A model generated the notes under the pieces. That model was not told the DNA's origin. It worked only from the letters and a program-made list of their open reading frames with translations, and ran no database searches. Source: Muraenolepis orangiensis (Eukaryota > Chordata > Actinopteri > Gadiformes > Muraenolepididae). From it: a stretch of 64,000 nucleotides of DNA. Positions 1 through 9,634 of the stretch are shown here, piece after piece. The DNA is taken from assembly GCA_027704905.1 (NCBI GenBank), contig CM051018.1, forward strand, positions 24,823,704 through 24,887,703. Reading direction: 5' to 3'. Both the position numbers and the translations under genes were made by a program. Each line of letters begins with the position of its first letter. Positions within the stretch are counted from its first letter, which is position 1.

Positions 1-1174
1 TCAAGTGTTCAGTAATATCAACCAAGAATGCAAGGTCCCGTAGCCATTCCTGAGATTGTAATTCCAACACCGGTTTTCCTTTTTTCTCCATGAACTGTCT
101 GATTTCCTCTCGTAGATCAAAGAAATGCCTCAGCACAGCGCCTCGGCTTAACCATCTCACTTCAGTGTGGTATGGCAGGCTGTGGGTAATGTTGCTGTCG
201 CTGAGAAGTTTGTCAAACTGACGATGGTTCAGACCTCTGGACCGGATGAAATTTACAGTGCGAACAACCACCTCCATGACGTGGTCCATTTTCAGCGACT
301 TGCAACACAATGCCTCCTGGTGCAAAATACAGTGAAATGTCCAGAAACGATCTCCTCCATTAAGGGCTTGTACTTTGTCTTTGAACTTTGTCGCGACACC
401 TGCTTTCTTTCCGACCATGGATGGCGCGCCGTCTGTAGCCAGGCTGACAGCGCGGGACCAGTCCACTCCAACTCTGTCCAATGCAGCAACGACAGAGCCG
501 AAAATGTCCTCGGCTGTTGTGGTGTCCATCATTGGCACCAACTCAAGAAACTCTTCAGTAACAGTCAATGTCTCATCAACTCCTCGAATAAATATGGCCA
601 GTTGGGCCACGTCTGTGATGTCAGTGCTCTCGTCAATTGCCACGGAAAATGCAATAAATGACTTGACTCTCTGTTTCAATTGACTGTCTAAATCTGCCGA
701 TAGTTCCGAAATCCTCTCTGCTATAGTATTCCTCGTCAGGCTAATATTGGCAAAAGCTTGTCGCTTCTCGGGACATACAAGTTCAGCCGCCTTCATCATG
801 CATCGTTTAACAAAGTCACCGTCGGAATACGGCTTCGATGCTAATGCTATTTCGCTAGCAATTAGGTAGCTGGCTTTTACCGCTGCTTCACTGACTTCTC
901 GGCTCTGGATGAAAGTTGACTGCTGTTTCCTCAGACCCGCCAGCAATTCGTTAATCTTATCTCTTCTCAGTTGTCCTTGCAAGCCGTCATGTTTTTCGCT
1001 GTGATGAGTCTCGTAGTGGCGTCGAATATTATATTCCTTCAATACCGAAACTTGTTGCAAACACACCAAGCACAAAGGTTTTCCGTGCATCTCTGTAAAT
1101 AAAAAGGACGTGGTCCATTTTTCTTTGAAACTTCTACACTCCTTATCTACTTTTCTCCGTTTGGATAACGACAT
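1..1174 (-). CDS. hAT transposase (GTF2IRD2/ZBED-like), N-terminal 391 residues
   Basis: The frame is open from an ATG at 1174 to the window edge with no stop, giving 391 codons of an incomplete protein. Near the N-terminus a BED/C2H2-like finger has C35-x2-C38 followed by H53 and H57/H58. The core follows the hAT RNase-H-like pattern: VAIDESTD near residue 178 carries the first catalytic Asp, and LATDGAPSMVG near residue 246 carries the second. The C-terminal dimerisation part and the catalytic Glu lie outside the window. In fish such proteins are often annotated as 'general transcription factor II-I repeat domain-containing protein 2-like', a name derived from a hAT-fused mammalian gene. 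The first ATG follows a basic stretch (SKRRK), plausible as a nuclear localisation signal. The long open frame suggests a young copy, but whether the protein is complete cannot be seen here. Confidence 0.8.
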   Translation of the reverse strand, partial: MSLSKRRKVDKECRSFKEKWTTSFLFTEMHGKPLCLVCLQQVSVLKEYNIRRHYETHHSEKHDGLQGQLRRDKINELLAGLRKQQSTFIQSREVSEAAVKASYLIASEIALASKPYSDGDFVKRCMMKAAELVCPEKRQAFANISLTRNTIAERISELSADLDSQLKQRVKSFIAFSVAIDESTDITDVAQLAIFIRGVDETLTVTEEFLELVPMMDTTTAEDIFGSVVAALDRVGVDWSRAVSLATDGAPSMVGKKAGVATKFKDKVQALNGGDRFWTFHCILHQEALCCKSLKMDHVMEVVVRTVNFIRSRGLNHRQFDKLLSDSNITHSLPYHTEVRWLSRGAVLRHFFDLREEIRQFMEKKGKPVLELQSQEWLRDLAFLVDITEHL

Positions 1175-1473
1175 TTTGGCTAATGAGGGTGTAGCGGAGA
1201 GGTAGAGACCAAGGTATTAACAACGTCGTAACAAGCAGCAGATGGCGCATTGATACCGTCTGCTGTTTTCAGTCTGTCTCAGTGATGCGGCTTGTCTTCT
1301 ACTCTGATGGAAAGAGTGCGCCCCTTAGCGGATAATCCATGAATTGCAGCGAATTAAAAATATTAATTCCATGTCTTTTATGCATTTTTTCCACTTTCAA
1401 ATTATCCTGCGGGCCTGATCGAACCTCCTTGGGGGCCGGTTCCGGCCCGCGGGCCGTATGTTTGACACCCCTG
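1..1473 (-). mobile_element. hAT DNA transposon, 5' part, continues beyond the window start
   Basis: The right edge is a typical hAT terminus. Read on the minus strand it begins CAGGGGTGTCAAACATACGG and ends at 1473. The 8 bases after it (1474-1481, gtctagat) are the expected 8-bp target duplication; the other copy lies outside the window. Just beyond it at 1474 the transposase remnant described separately resumes, so this hAT inserted into that older element. About 300 bp of untranslated leader separates the terminus from the transposase start at 1174. Confidence 0.75.
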
Positions 1474-1701
1474 GTCTAGATGTTGCTACTTCTTTTGTAT
1501 TTCACACTTAAGTGATGGATCTATTTCAGAAGTTGTCAAGGCAAGTTTTGGCTTGAAAAGGTTCCGACTGTCCAGATGGTATGCCATCATTTGTTGGTGT
1601 TTGGAGGAAAGAGTGAGCAGCACATTTTTCCAGTTGTGAGTGTCACCTTTTTAAAGAAGCTATGTTTAGCTTCGAACCTCATTGTCCACAAATCCACTAA
1701 A

Positions 1702-2229
1702 TGTCACAAGTGTGTGGTTAGGTGGGACCCAGAACGCAGACGGAGACCAGAGAGGGGAGAACGGGGGTTTTATTTGGCACAGAACACAAGCGTATGTAAC
1801 TTCAACGACGATGGATCTGGTCCCGGGAGGTCGAGGTGCGTCGTACCGACAGGTAGTAGGCGAACGGATCGTTGGGGACAGGCGATGGTCAGGTTACCGG
1901 GAGGTCGAGGGGCGTCGTACCGACAGGTAGATGACGGGCGGGACTCTGGGACCGACGAGGGGCTGATACAGCAGACGGGCGGGCTATCTGTCCGATAGTC
2001 CGTAGCAGGGTGATCAGAACCAGGGATGAATGTCACCTGGGGACTGGTAGCGTACAGGTTAAACACAGTACGAACGAGCGACATCTCTAACTGACGCCGC
2101 GGTATAAATAGCCCCCCCCAGGTGAGATCATTGGCAATTAGCCACGGTAATGGTTGGCAGGTGCGTGTGTGTGCGCCTCTAGCGCACGCGGCCTGGCCAC
2201 ACCCCCTGTCAACCACCGTAACCGTGACA
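1702..2229 (-). repeat. 3' LTR of the Gypsy element
   Basis: 528 bp, starting and ending with the inverted hexamers TGTCAC/GTGACA. It is 77 bp longer than the partner LTR because a segment containing ggaggtcgaggtgcgtcgt is tandemly duplicated (about 1820-1925). AATAAA is present on the minus strand near 1769. A TATAAATAG motif lies on the opposite, plus strand near 2102. Confidence 0.88.
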
Positions 2230-2249
2230 GTACCCCTCCCCCCCTCAAC

Positions 2250-2521
2250 GGGTTTCTCCTGGCGCCCCACTCGGCCTGTTGGGATGTTCCTGATAAATTG
2301 CGGATGAGGGACAGATCCAGGACATTCTGCCGTGGAATCCAACCACATGGTGGAAACCCCGGCCACGGCGACGGATATCTAGGATCTTTCTCACCGTGTA
2401 GGCGGGATGGTCGTCGATGATCCTGGGGAGGGGGTGCGGTGGGAGGGCACAAGGGACTGGAAGAAACAGGTTTCAATAAGGAGACATGAAAGGTGGGATG
2501 AACCTTCATGGCTGGCAGCAA
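2250..2521 (-). pseudogene. C-terminal end of Gypsy integrase with chromodomain-like tail
   Basis: The minus-strand frame from 2521 contains KVHPTFHVSLLKPV, the usual junction between integrase and chromodomain in fish Gypsy elements. It continues with a degraded chromodomain-like segment in shifting frames. It ends beside the polypurine tract and the 3' LTR, as expected for the last part of pol. The central integrase that should precede it is deleted. Confidence 0.65.
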
Positions 2522-3108
2522 ATTTCAAGGTTTTCTAAATAGTTAACTTACATTAGCCATATAAACTACGTTAACTAACTTGTCTAAATTGTTGCTTTGT
2601 TAACTTTTTCACTTTAATGTTCGCTTTACACCACTTTACCAAGATTAACAAATCTTTATTTACCTGCCCATGGTTCTCTTTGCCGAAATAACAACAAACG
2701 TCGACGCCGGCGGTGAAACTCCAGCTCCTTAAGTTCATTAGTTAAAAATAATACTGAAAACAAATCATCCATTTTTAACACGCAATTGATTTCTCTCGTA
2801 TTATTAAACTCTCAAAAAGAAGCTTCTAGTTGGACTATCTCCGCGGCTCTGGTCAGCGCGCGACGACGGTGGGCGTGGCGCTTCGTGACGCAGCTGGTGA
2901 CGCAATCAGGAAGTACTCCGTAGGCTAGACCGTCCCATTTAACAAGTTTTTGAAGCAGCCTTCGGAAGTGGCCTTAAGGCTGCAGACCCTGAAATGGAAC
3001 ACGGCCACAATGTCCGATGTCTGAGGAGCATCCAGTGGAAAACGCACAAACATATCAATTAGTTAAGTGCTGTAGTGAATTTATACAAAATCCAACTTTC
3101 TGTGTATT

Positions 3109-3250
3109 ATATTTTCCGCACTATAAGTCTCACTTTTTCAGCTGGTCTTATATTCCGAAGCGACTTATTTTATTTTTATTTTTTTCAACAACATTTTTTT
3201 ATAAGACCGACTAATACACAGGTGAGACTTATAGTCTGGAAAATACGGTA
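3109..3250. mobile_element. Short pogo/Tc2-type MITE
   Basis: Inverted ends of the type TATTTTCC(G/A)-ACTATAAGTCTCAC face each other at 3109 and 3250, flanked by TA. This is the terminal pattern common to Tc2/pogo-derived fish MITEs. It has no coding capacity. Confidence 0.55.
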
Positions 3251-3874
3251 GTAATGAGGAGGATAAAGCACAGGTCAGATCCCAGTAACATGCTTCAAAA
3301 AAAGAAGAGAAAAAAATTAAACATACTGTTATAGTTATCAAACTCCACCAACTAAGAACACCAAGCAATGTCTTGTAGCATCCATTTTTACTGAAGCCTT
3401 TCCATCAAAGCATTTTTGCTCCTACAACTGTCCTTAGATTCAGGCACTTCACTCACTTATTCATCAATCAGTCTTCCATCTTCTGTCCAAAAGCTCCCTT
3501 CCTAGCCCGGTACAGTTTCAGCAGGCAAGACCCCAGGAGGTCTTTGCTGGTGATCCGATGAAATTCTTCAGATATCTGAACGCAATAATAAAACAATGTC
3601 ATTTGATTAAAACCACAATGTCATGCTTTTTCTGTATAGCAAATTCCTCGGTAGCCATCTTGTTCAAAAACTGCACCATCTTAAGGGGACAGTTTGGCTG
3701 TTTTGAATTGGGGTTGTATTATGTCTTCAGGAGATAAAAAAAAACTATTACAATTTTGGGGACTGATGGAGAAGTGGGTGTAGTCTATTGGAGGGGCCTG
3801 TAGTGGAGTGGTAGGGCAGGGTATAGTATAGGAGTAGCAGAGGGCCCCTCTGCTACTCTCCTTAAATTGGTCAT

Positions 3875-3995
3875 GGGGCCGTCACACCATAACGTTCTAG
3901 TCAGCGTTCTAAGAATGTTTAATCGTTCAATTTTGTAGCGTTCTAGGGTGAGGTGGACACATCTGGCGTGTGACTAACGCATGACTAGCGTGTGA
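3875..3995 (+). mobile_element. One end of a GGCCCCGTCACACC-type DNA transposon
   Basis: It starts GGGGCCGTCACACCATAACG at 3875 and is followed by repeated gtgtgactaacgcatga units. The same terminus occurs inverted at 7677 and, in a variant, at both ends of 42822-44156. Only one end is present here. The Gypsy RNase H begins immediately after it. Confidence 0.45.
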
Positions 3996-5640
3996 CTAAC
4001 GCATGAGGAGCATGTACCAGCGACCAAGTAAGACACCCACAAGCTCCCGATTCCCCACGTCGTAATTCCTCTCCGCGGACGACAGCCGTTTCGAAAAAAC
4101 CGCACAAGGGTGCGTCTTCCGATCCCCCGTGGAACGTTGAGAAAGTACGGCCCCAACGCCGTAATCCGATGCGTCCACCTCCACCACAAACTGGCACGCC
4201 GGATCCGGATGCCTCAGAACCGGAGCCGAGGTGAACAGACGTTTAAGCTGCGCAAAAGCCGCACCCGCCTCAGGAGTCCAGGAGAACGGAGAGAGCGTGG
4301 AGGTGAGCCGAGTAAGCGGAGCCGCGACACTACTAAAATCCCGGATGAACCTAAAAATTGGAAAAACCGAGGAACCGCTGGAGTTGTCTCCGGGACGTAG
4401 GCGTCGGCCACTCTGCCACTGCCTTGATCTTAACGGGATCCGACCGAACCTGTCCAGGCTCGATTATGAATCCCAAAAAAGCCACCGACTTGACATGGAA
4501 CTCACACTTCTCCGCCTTGACGTACAGCTTGTTCTCCAACAGCCGCTGAAGTACCAACCGAACGTGCTGAACGTGCTCCTTCTGACTACCTGAAAAGATC
4601 AAAATATCATCCAGGTAGACAAACACGAACCGATTCAGACGGAGGACGTCGTTCACCAGAGTTTGGAAAACTGCCGGGGCGTTGGTGAGACCGAAGGGCA
4701 TGACCCGGTACTCGAAGTGACACAATGCAGTGTTGAATGCCGTCTTCCACTCGTCCCCCTCCCCGATCCGGACGAGATGGTAGGCATTGCGGAGGTCCGA
4801 TTTGGCTCGAAGGCTGGGTCGATGAGTGGCAAGGGGTACTTGTTTTTCACGGTGATATCGTTTAGACCCCGGAAATCGATACACGGCCTCAACGAGTTAT
4901 CCTTCTTAGTAATAAAGAAAAACCCAGAACCCACAGGCGACGATGAGGGTCTGATCAGGCCCGCTGCCAGTGAGTCGTGAATGTAGGTCTCCATGGTCTG
5001 TCTCTCGGGCCGGTACAGATTGTAGAGTCGCTTAACCGGCAAAGAAGCACCGGGGAGGAGATTGATGGTGCAGTCATATGGTCTGTGAGGCGGTAAGGAG
5101 ATGACCCGTTGTTTAGAGAACACCTCCCCAAGGTCGTGGTAAACATGGGGGACGGATGAGAGATTGGGAGTGCTCGGGACCGGGCGGGTGGGTGGGTTGC
5201 GTGGAGCTAGCGCGGACCGGAGACAGTTCGAATGGCAGAACATGCTCCAACTGATCACGGAACCTGCCAACCAGTCGATGTGTGGGTTGTGGATAGCCAA
5301 CCACGGTCTACCCAAAACAACAGGGGTGTGGGGGGAGGATATCACGTGTAACTGGATGGTCTCTCGGTGATTCCCCGACAGCACCAGAGTAAGAGGAACC
5401 GACCGTTGGGTGATCCGGGCCAACGGCCTGCCATCCAGCAAGTTCACCTCCAGTGGTAGCTGTAACCACTCGGTGGGAATACCGGCCCGTACGACCAGAG
5501 CGGCATCAATGAAACTGGCATCAGCTCCGGAGTCCACCAACACCTTAACCGGAAGCCTCTCCTTCGCCCAAAGAAGATGTGCGTGAAAATGGGAGCCTGC
5601 CAGTTCAGCTGGAGATCGGGTCGCATTCTGGCACCTCACG
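3996..5640 (-). pseudogene. Gypsy pol: protease, reverse transcriptase, start of RNase H
   Basis: The protease has its active site VLVDSGADASFID near 5530. The reverse transcriptase follows, with RPCIDFRGLN near 4890, VMPFGLTNAPAVFQ near 4690 and the catalytic YLDDILIFS near 4610. The RNase H begins at VDASDYGVGAVLSQ near 4180. A frameshift near 4810 separates the front of the RT from its palm, and another lies before RNase H. The frame stops abruptly near 4000, where foreign DNA begins, so the rest of RNase H and the integrase core are missing. It continues directly from gag on the same strand. Confidence 0.85.
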
Positions 5641-6551
5641 GACCCCGCCGTCATTGAGAGGCCTGATCTTTTGGCCGACGATGACAGTCGCGAAGGGAGT
5701 GTCCCATTCCTCCGCAGTAGAGACAAGCTCCCGTGTCCAACGTCCGCTTCCGTTCCTGCTGGGAAAGGACCACCCAATCCAGCTGCATCGGCTCCTCCGC
5801 AAAGGAAGCAGCGGACCGAGGATATCTCCTTTCCTCCGCCGGGCGGGAGAAGCTTCTGGAAGGACCTGGAGCGTCCCCCCACTGCATCGCTAGGTCTGAC
5901 ACCTGAATGGCCCTCTGGATGGCCTCATCCACAGTGCCCGTCTCTCGCCCCGCAACGCCACCTCTTTACCCAACTCCCGGTTGAGTCCGTTCTGGAACGC
6001 GGACAGGAGCGATTCCTCGTTCCACCCGGACTCCACCGCCAACCGGCGAAAACGGGCGATGTACTCCCGTAGGCTGAGCGTTCCCTGCTTAAGCCGCAGC
6101 AGGAGTTGTCCAGCCTGGGCACCCCGTATGGGGTGATCGTACACCCTCATCAGCTCCCTTTCTAAAGCCACGAAGGTTTCCACGAGAGGAGATCCCTGCG
6201 CACCGAGTGCATCATACATAGCGAGGGGGCCTCCCTCAAGCAGGCTCACAATGAACGCAATCCTCCCTGCTTATCTCGTTTGGCTGTGCGCCAAATATAT
6301 TCTTACACTGGACCAAAAAGGTGTCCGGATCCCCAGAGTACCTCGGTGGAGGAGGGATATGTGGCTCCGCCTGGCCAGCGAAAGCCGGTGTCTGTAATAT
6401 CCCCGCCTCGAGGTGCGCTATACGCGCCCCCTGGGACTCCGTGATCTCCAACAGCCGTGACAATGTCACAGTTTTCCACCTGCTGTTTCTCAACATGCTC
6501 TGCGTAGAGACGAAATTCGCGCCTCCCCTGATCTCCTTCGCCGGGGTCCAT
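5640..6551 (-). pseudogene. Gypsy gag (capsid/nucleocapsid), frameshifted
   Basis: An ATG at 6551 opens a gag-like frame beginning MDPGEGDQG. The reading moves through at least three frames (6551-6303, 6496-6236, 6249-5890, 5932-5651), so several indels have accumulated. Recognisable parts are a proline-rich segment with PPPRYSGDPDTF, a capsid-like segment with LKQGTLSLREYIARFRRLA, and one CCHC zinc knuckle (CLYCGGMGHSLRDC) near 5720. In life gag packages the element RNA. This copy cannot encode it in one frame. Confidence 0.75.
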
Positions 6552-6567
6552 GATGGCTCGTTCGTTC

Positions 6568-7018
6568 TGTCACAAGTGCGTGGTTAGGTGGGACCCAGAA
6601 CGCAGATGGAGACCAGAGAGGGGAGAACAGGGGTTTTATTTGGCACAGAACACAAGCGTATGTAACTTCAACGACAGACGATGGATCTGGTACCGGGAGG
6701 TCGAGGTGCGTCGTACCGACAGGTAGATGACTGGCGGAACTCCGGGACCGACGAGGGGCTGGAACAGCAGACGGGCTATCTCTCCGATAGTCCGTAGTAG
6801 GGTGATCAGAACCAGGGATGAATGTCACCTGGGGACTGGTAGCGTACAGGTTAAACAGTACGAACGAGCGACGTCTCTAACTGACGCCGCGGTATAAATA
6901 GCCCCCCCAGGTGAGATCATTGGCAATTAGCCACGGTAATGGTTGGCAGGTGCGTGTGTGTGCGCCTCTAGCGCACGCGGCCTGGCCACGCCCCCTGTCA
7001 ACCACCGTAACCGTGACA
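6568..7018 (-). repeat. 5' LTR of the Gypsy element
   Basis: 451 bp, colinear with the LTR at 1702-2229 but without the internal 77-bp duplication. It is followed on the minus strand by a short leader and then the gag start codon at 6551. No standard tRNA primer-binding sequence was recognised directly after the LTR. Confidence 0.88.
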
Positions 7019-7559
7019 CTAAAGGCCCATAGCAGCGAATGAGATGTGGGTAGTGGTCAATGAAGTGGTGTTTCGGCCTCAATCTGAAGTCCGGAAAAGT
7101 ATTGGTGAGCAACTTGCGATGATCAAGTAGTTTAACAGATAAATATCAAGGTTTCCTCTAAAAGACTGTTCGAAACAACAATGTCATTTCCTTAAGGTCC
7201 ATTAAAATCTCCCATGCCGGCTCCTGTTCTGGTATCTTACATCCAATTATAAAAGGAAGTAAGCGCAGCAGTGTCCAGTTTTCATGTCCATTGCCACCAA
7301 CAGTTATTTTTCCAAAGCTTGCTTTTGGAATCTTTTGTGGTTTGTTTACTTTGTCTGAATACTTGTAGGGAAATTATTTCATGCAGTCGTTTAATGCATC
7401 AAATGTAATGAAACTTCTTGATCTGATTTTTCAAACAAGGACAATTCTACAGGGATGACCCCTTCAAAAAGGTCATGCAAATTATCTGGAGGAAATCCAG
7501 TTACTGGATGAAAGAACTGTAGATGTTTGCTCAGTACACATTCCCTTTTTACACCATTA

Positions 7560-7677
7560 ATTACCAGCGTTCACCAGCGTTCACACAACGCTCTTCTGGC
7601 GCTATACCAGCGACCACGGACGATTACCAACGTTTCCTCAAACGCTGACCAGAACGTTATGGTGTGACGGGGCCTTT
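7560..7677 (-). mobile_element. MITE fragment with GGCCCCGTCACACC terminus
   Basis: On the minus strand it begins AAAGGCCCCGTCACACC at 7677 and then gives ataacgttctggtcagcg. It separates two consecutive blocks of the transposase remnant. The other terminus is not clear, so it may be truncated. Confidence 0.45.
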
Positions 7678-9181
7678 AACAAACTGACCTACAACTTCAA
7701 CAAAAATTCCCTCTTGTTCTAGACTCTAATCAATGGCTCGAGAAACGTTTCATAACCATATTGCTTGACATCCACACTTTTACCCAAGACAGCTAGCTGA
7801 ATTGAAGTGAGACTTGATCGGAACCTAGCTGGTAAAATTTAGAACAACCCAATATACTGCAGTTATCTTGTGAAGTTTTCTAGAGGTGCCCAGAGGGTTA
7901 CACACTTCCAAATCATCAATATATAATGACAAACTGATACATATGTTTTGCTGCCCCAGTAGCTTATTATCCTTGTAATACTTGCCGTCTTGAAAAGACT
8001 GTGTCCAGATAAAGCTTCTTGAGCAAACACAATTTGGTCCAAAAAATCTGCCCGTCCTAGTAAATTCTCAAGTACCTTAGTGACTGATACATAAACGAAA
8101 GCATTTTTATGGGCTCTGTTATAAAGATATTCCACGGGTTCTATAACAGAAAATTGTTCCTTGAAATATAAATTCCTTCGGTGATCTGTAGATAGGGAAC
8201 ATTTCTCTGATGTAGTTAAAAGGAGTGGATTAGTTTTAACTAAAGCATTGGAGATTTCTTCCAAAACAGAATCATTAATTTCAATGTTATGTTTTTAAAG
8301 GATCTCTTTGACACTGTTGAGTGTGCATGTTAGAAAAAGAGAGCAGATTATGCAAATCCTCTACTATCTTTTGTGTTGCACTTCTAGAAACATGCAACAC
8401 TGTTTGCATATATATAGAAAGAGAAGCTTTTTTGTGCTGAAGGGTCTCACTATCCACATTTTCTACAATCTCTTCAACCTCATCTGGTCTCAAATTACTC
8501 TGTGATGATGTCCCTGCTTCATTATCAGATTGTTCACCATCATTTACCTCATTATCGGCTCTTGCTATTGTTCTAAAATCCTTAAGTGTACAATTTTTAT
8601 GGTTACGACTTCTGTGAGAACTGAAAGTCGGACGAGTTTTAAAGGTACACCTGAGAATTGGACATTGTACAGTTTCTTGATTCTTTAAATGATGGATGTC
8701 CAAGATGGTTCCAAAAAGTTTTTTCACTGTAAATCTCTTTAAAAGCACACAATTCACAACGAAATGTTGAATTTTCATGGGTTTTCCTAGTTGTGCGTGA
8801 TCTTGAGGTGTGAACGTAATGCACTAGGTGTTTTAAATACACATACAGTCGGTGTGAATACAAGGCCAGTTTGCACCTTTTCCGTGAGGAAGGCGACAAT
8901 GTTTTAGAAGTCTCTTGACTGGAACTTGTGAATTTGCAAAGTTTGCACTGCATGTGACGCATATAGGACATTCCGTTTTGCTAAAAGCATTTTAGCCGCA
9001 GACCATTTTTTTCAGACACAGAGACACATAGAGAGACACATAGACACAGAGCTGTATTTCACCAATATGACACATATCCCATTGAAGCCTTAACAACCCC
9101 ATCAATGTTCCATGACTGAATAGACAATGGCCAGGTTGAATCTACTGAAAACAGTAAATCACTTGCTTGAAAGGATGGCAC

Positions 9182-9634
9182 TGTCACAAGCGAGTGGTTA
9201 GGTAGGACCCCGAATGCAGACAGAGACCAGAGAGGGGAGATCAGGGGTTTATTTTGGCACAGAACACAAGCGCATGTAACCTCCAAGACATACGATGGAT
9301 CTGGTACCGGGAGGTCGAGGTGCGTCGTACCGACAGGTAGTAGGCGAATGGATTGTTGGGGACAGGCAATGGGTCGGGTTACCGGGTGGTCGAGGTGCGT
9401 CGTGCCGACAGGTAGTAGGCGAGGCCGATGAGGGACTGGAACAGCAGACGGGCGGGCTATCTCTCCGATAGTCCGTAGCAGGATGAACAGAACCAGGGAT
9501 GAATTTCACCTGGGGACTGGTAGCGTACAGGTTAAACACAGTACGAACGAGCGGCGTCTCAAACTGACGCCGCGGTATAAATAGCCCCCAGGTGAGATCA
9601 TTGGCAATCAGCCACGGTAATGGTTGGCAGGTGC
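9182..9634 (-). repeat. Solo LTR (truncated) of the same Gypsy family
   Basis: It starts TGTCACAAGCGAGTGG at 9182 and runs colinear with the LTRs at 1702 and 6568, including the ggaggtcgaggtgcgtcgt duplication. It stops at gcaggtgc (9634), short of the terminal GTGACA. No internal Gypsy sequence adjoins it. It lies just beyond the N-terminal end of the transposase remnant. Confidence 0.8.

Larger units (their letters stand above)
2522..3995. other. Foreign DNA occupying the missing integrase region of the Gypsy
   Basis: Nothing here resembles Gypsy pol. It includes an AT-rich stretch (2522-2830), a GC-rich promoter-like stretch (2838-2940), a pogo/Tc2-like MITE (3109-3250) and one end of a GGCCCCGTCACACC-type transposon (3875-3995). 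On the minus strand, 3580-3470 has a short open stretch (ISEEFHRITSKDLLG) with a preceding AG. It looks exon-like, but I could not identify it. Confidence 0.5.
1702..7018 (-). mobile_element. Gypsy-type LTR retrotransposon, degraded
   Basis: Two LTRs bounded by TGTCAC/GTGACA enclose gag and pol remnants on the minus strand. The 5-bp target duplication CTAAA is present at 1697-1701 and 7019-7023, so the two ends belong to one insertion. A purine-rich tract (minus strand, about 2230-2245) abuts the 3' LTR as a polypurine tract should. It interrupts the transposase remnant between the codons for GPLV and for the following MRFEAKH block. Most of the integrase region has been lost and replaced by unrelated DNA (2522-3995). 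Confidence 0.9.
1474..8985 (-). pseudogene. Remnant of a two-finger C2H2, DDE-like transposase, split by a Gypsy and a MITE
   Basis: Minus-strand pieces of one gene lie in order. At 8975-8600 are two C2H2 fingers (a CxxC...H finger, then CPILRCTF...H...RNH). At 8264-7863 is the middle domain (NAFVYVSVTKVLENLL). At 7860-7680 is a segment matching FYYSLGNIDPKFRSKLAAI of the 20-24.5 kb transposase. At 7555-7150 is the core with PPDNLHDLFEGVIPVEL. At 7140-7024 are PKHHFIDHYPHL and GPLV, and after the Gypsy at 1701-1474 comes MRFEAKHSFFK. The same motifs occur in the same order in the transposase at 20-24.5 kb (QDVMHVLFEGVAPMEI, GPLVRSMCMRFEAKH), so the two are homologous but well diverged. Stops and frameshifts are present, and the C-terminus is cut off by the hAT at 1473. 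Assignment to the EnSpm/CACTA superfamily is tentative. Confidence 0.7.
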
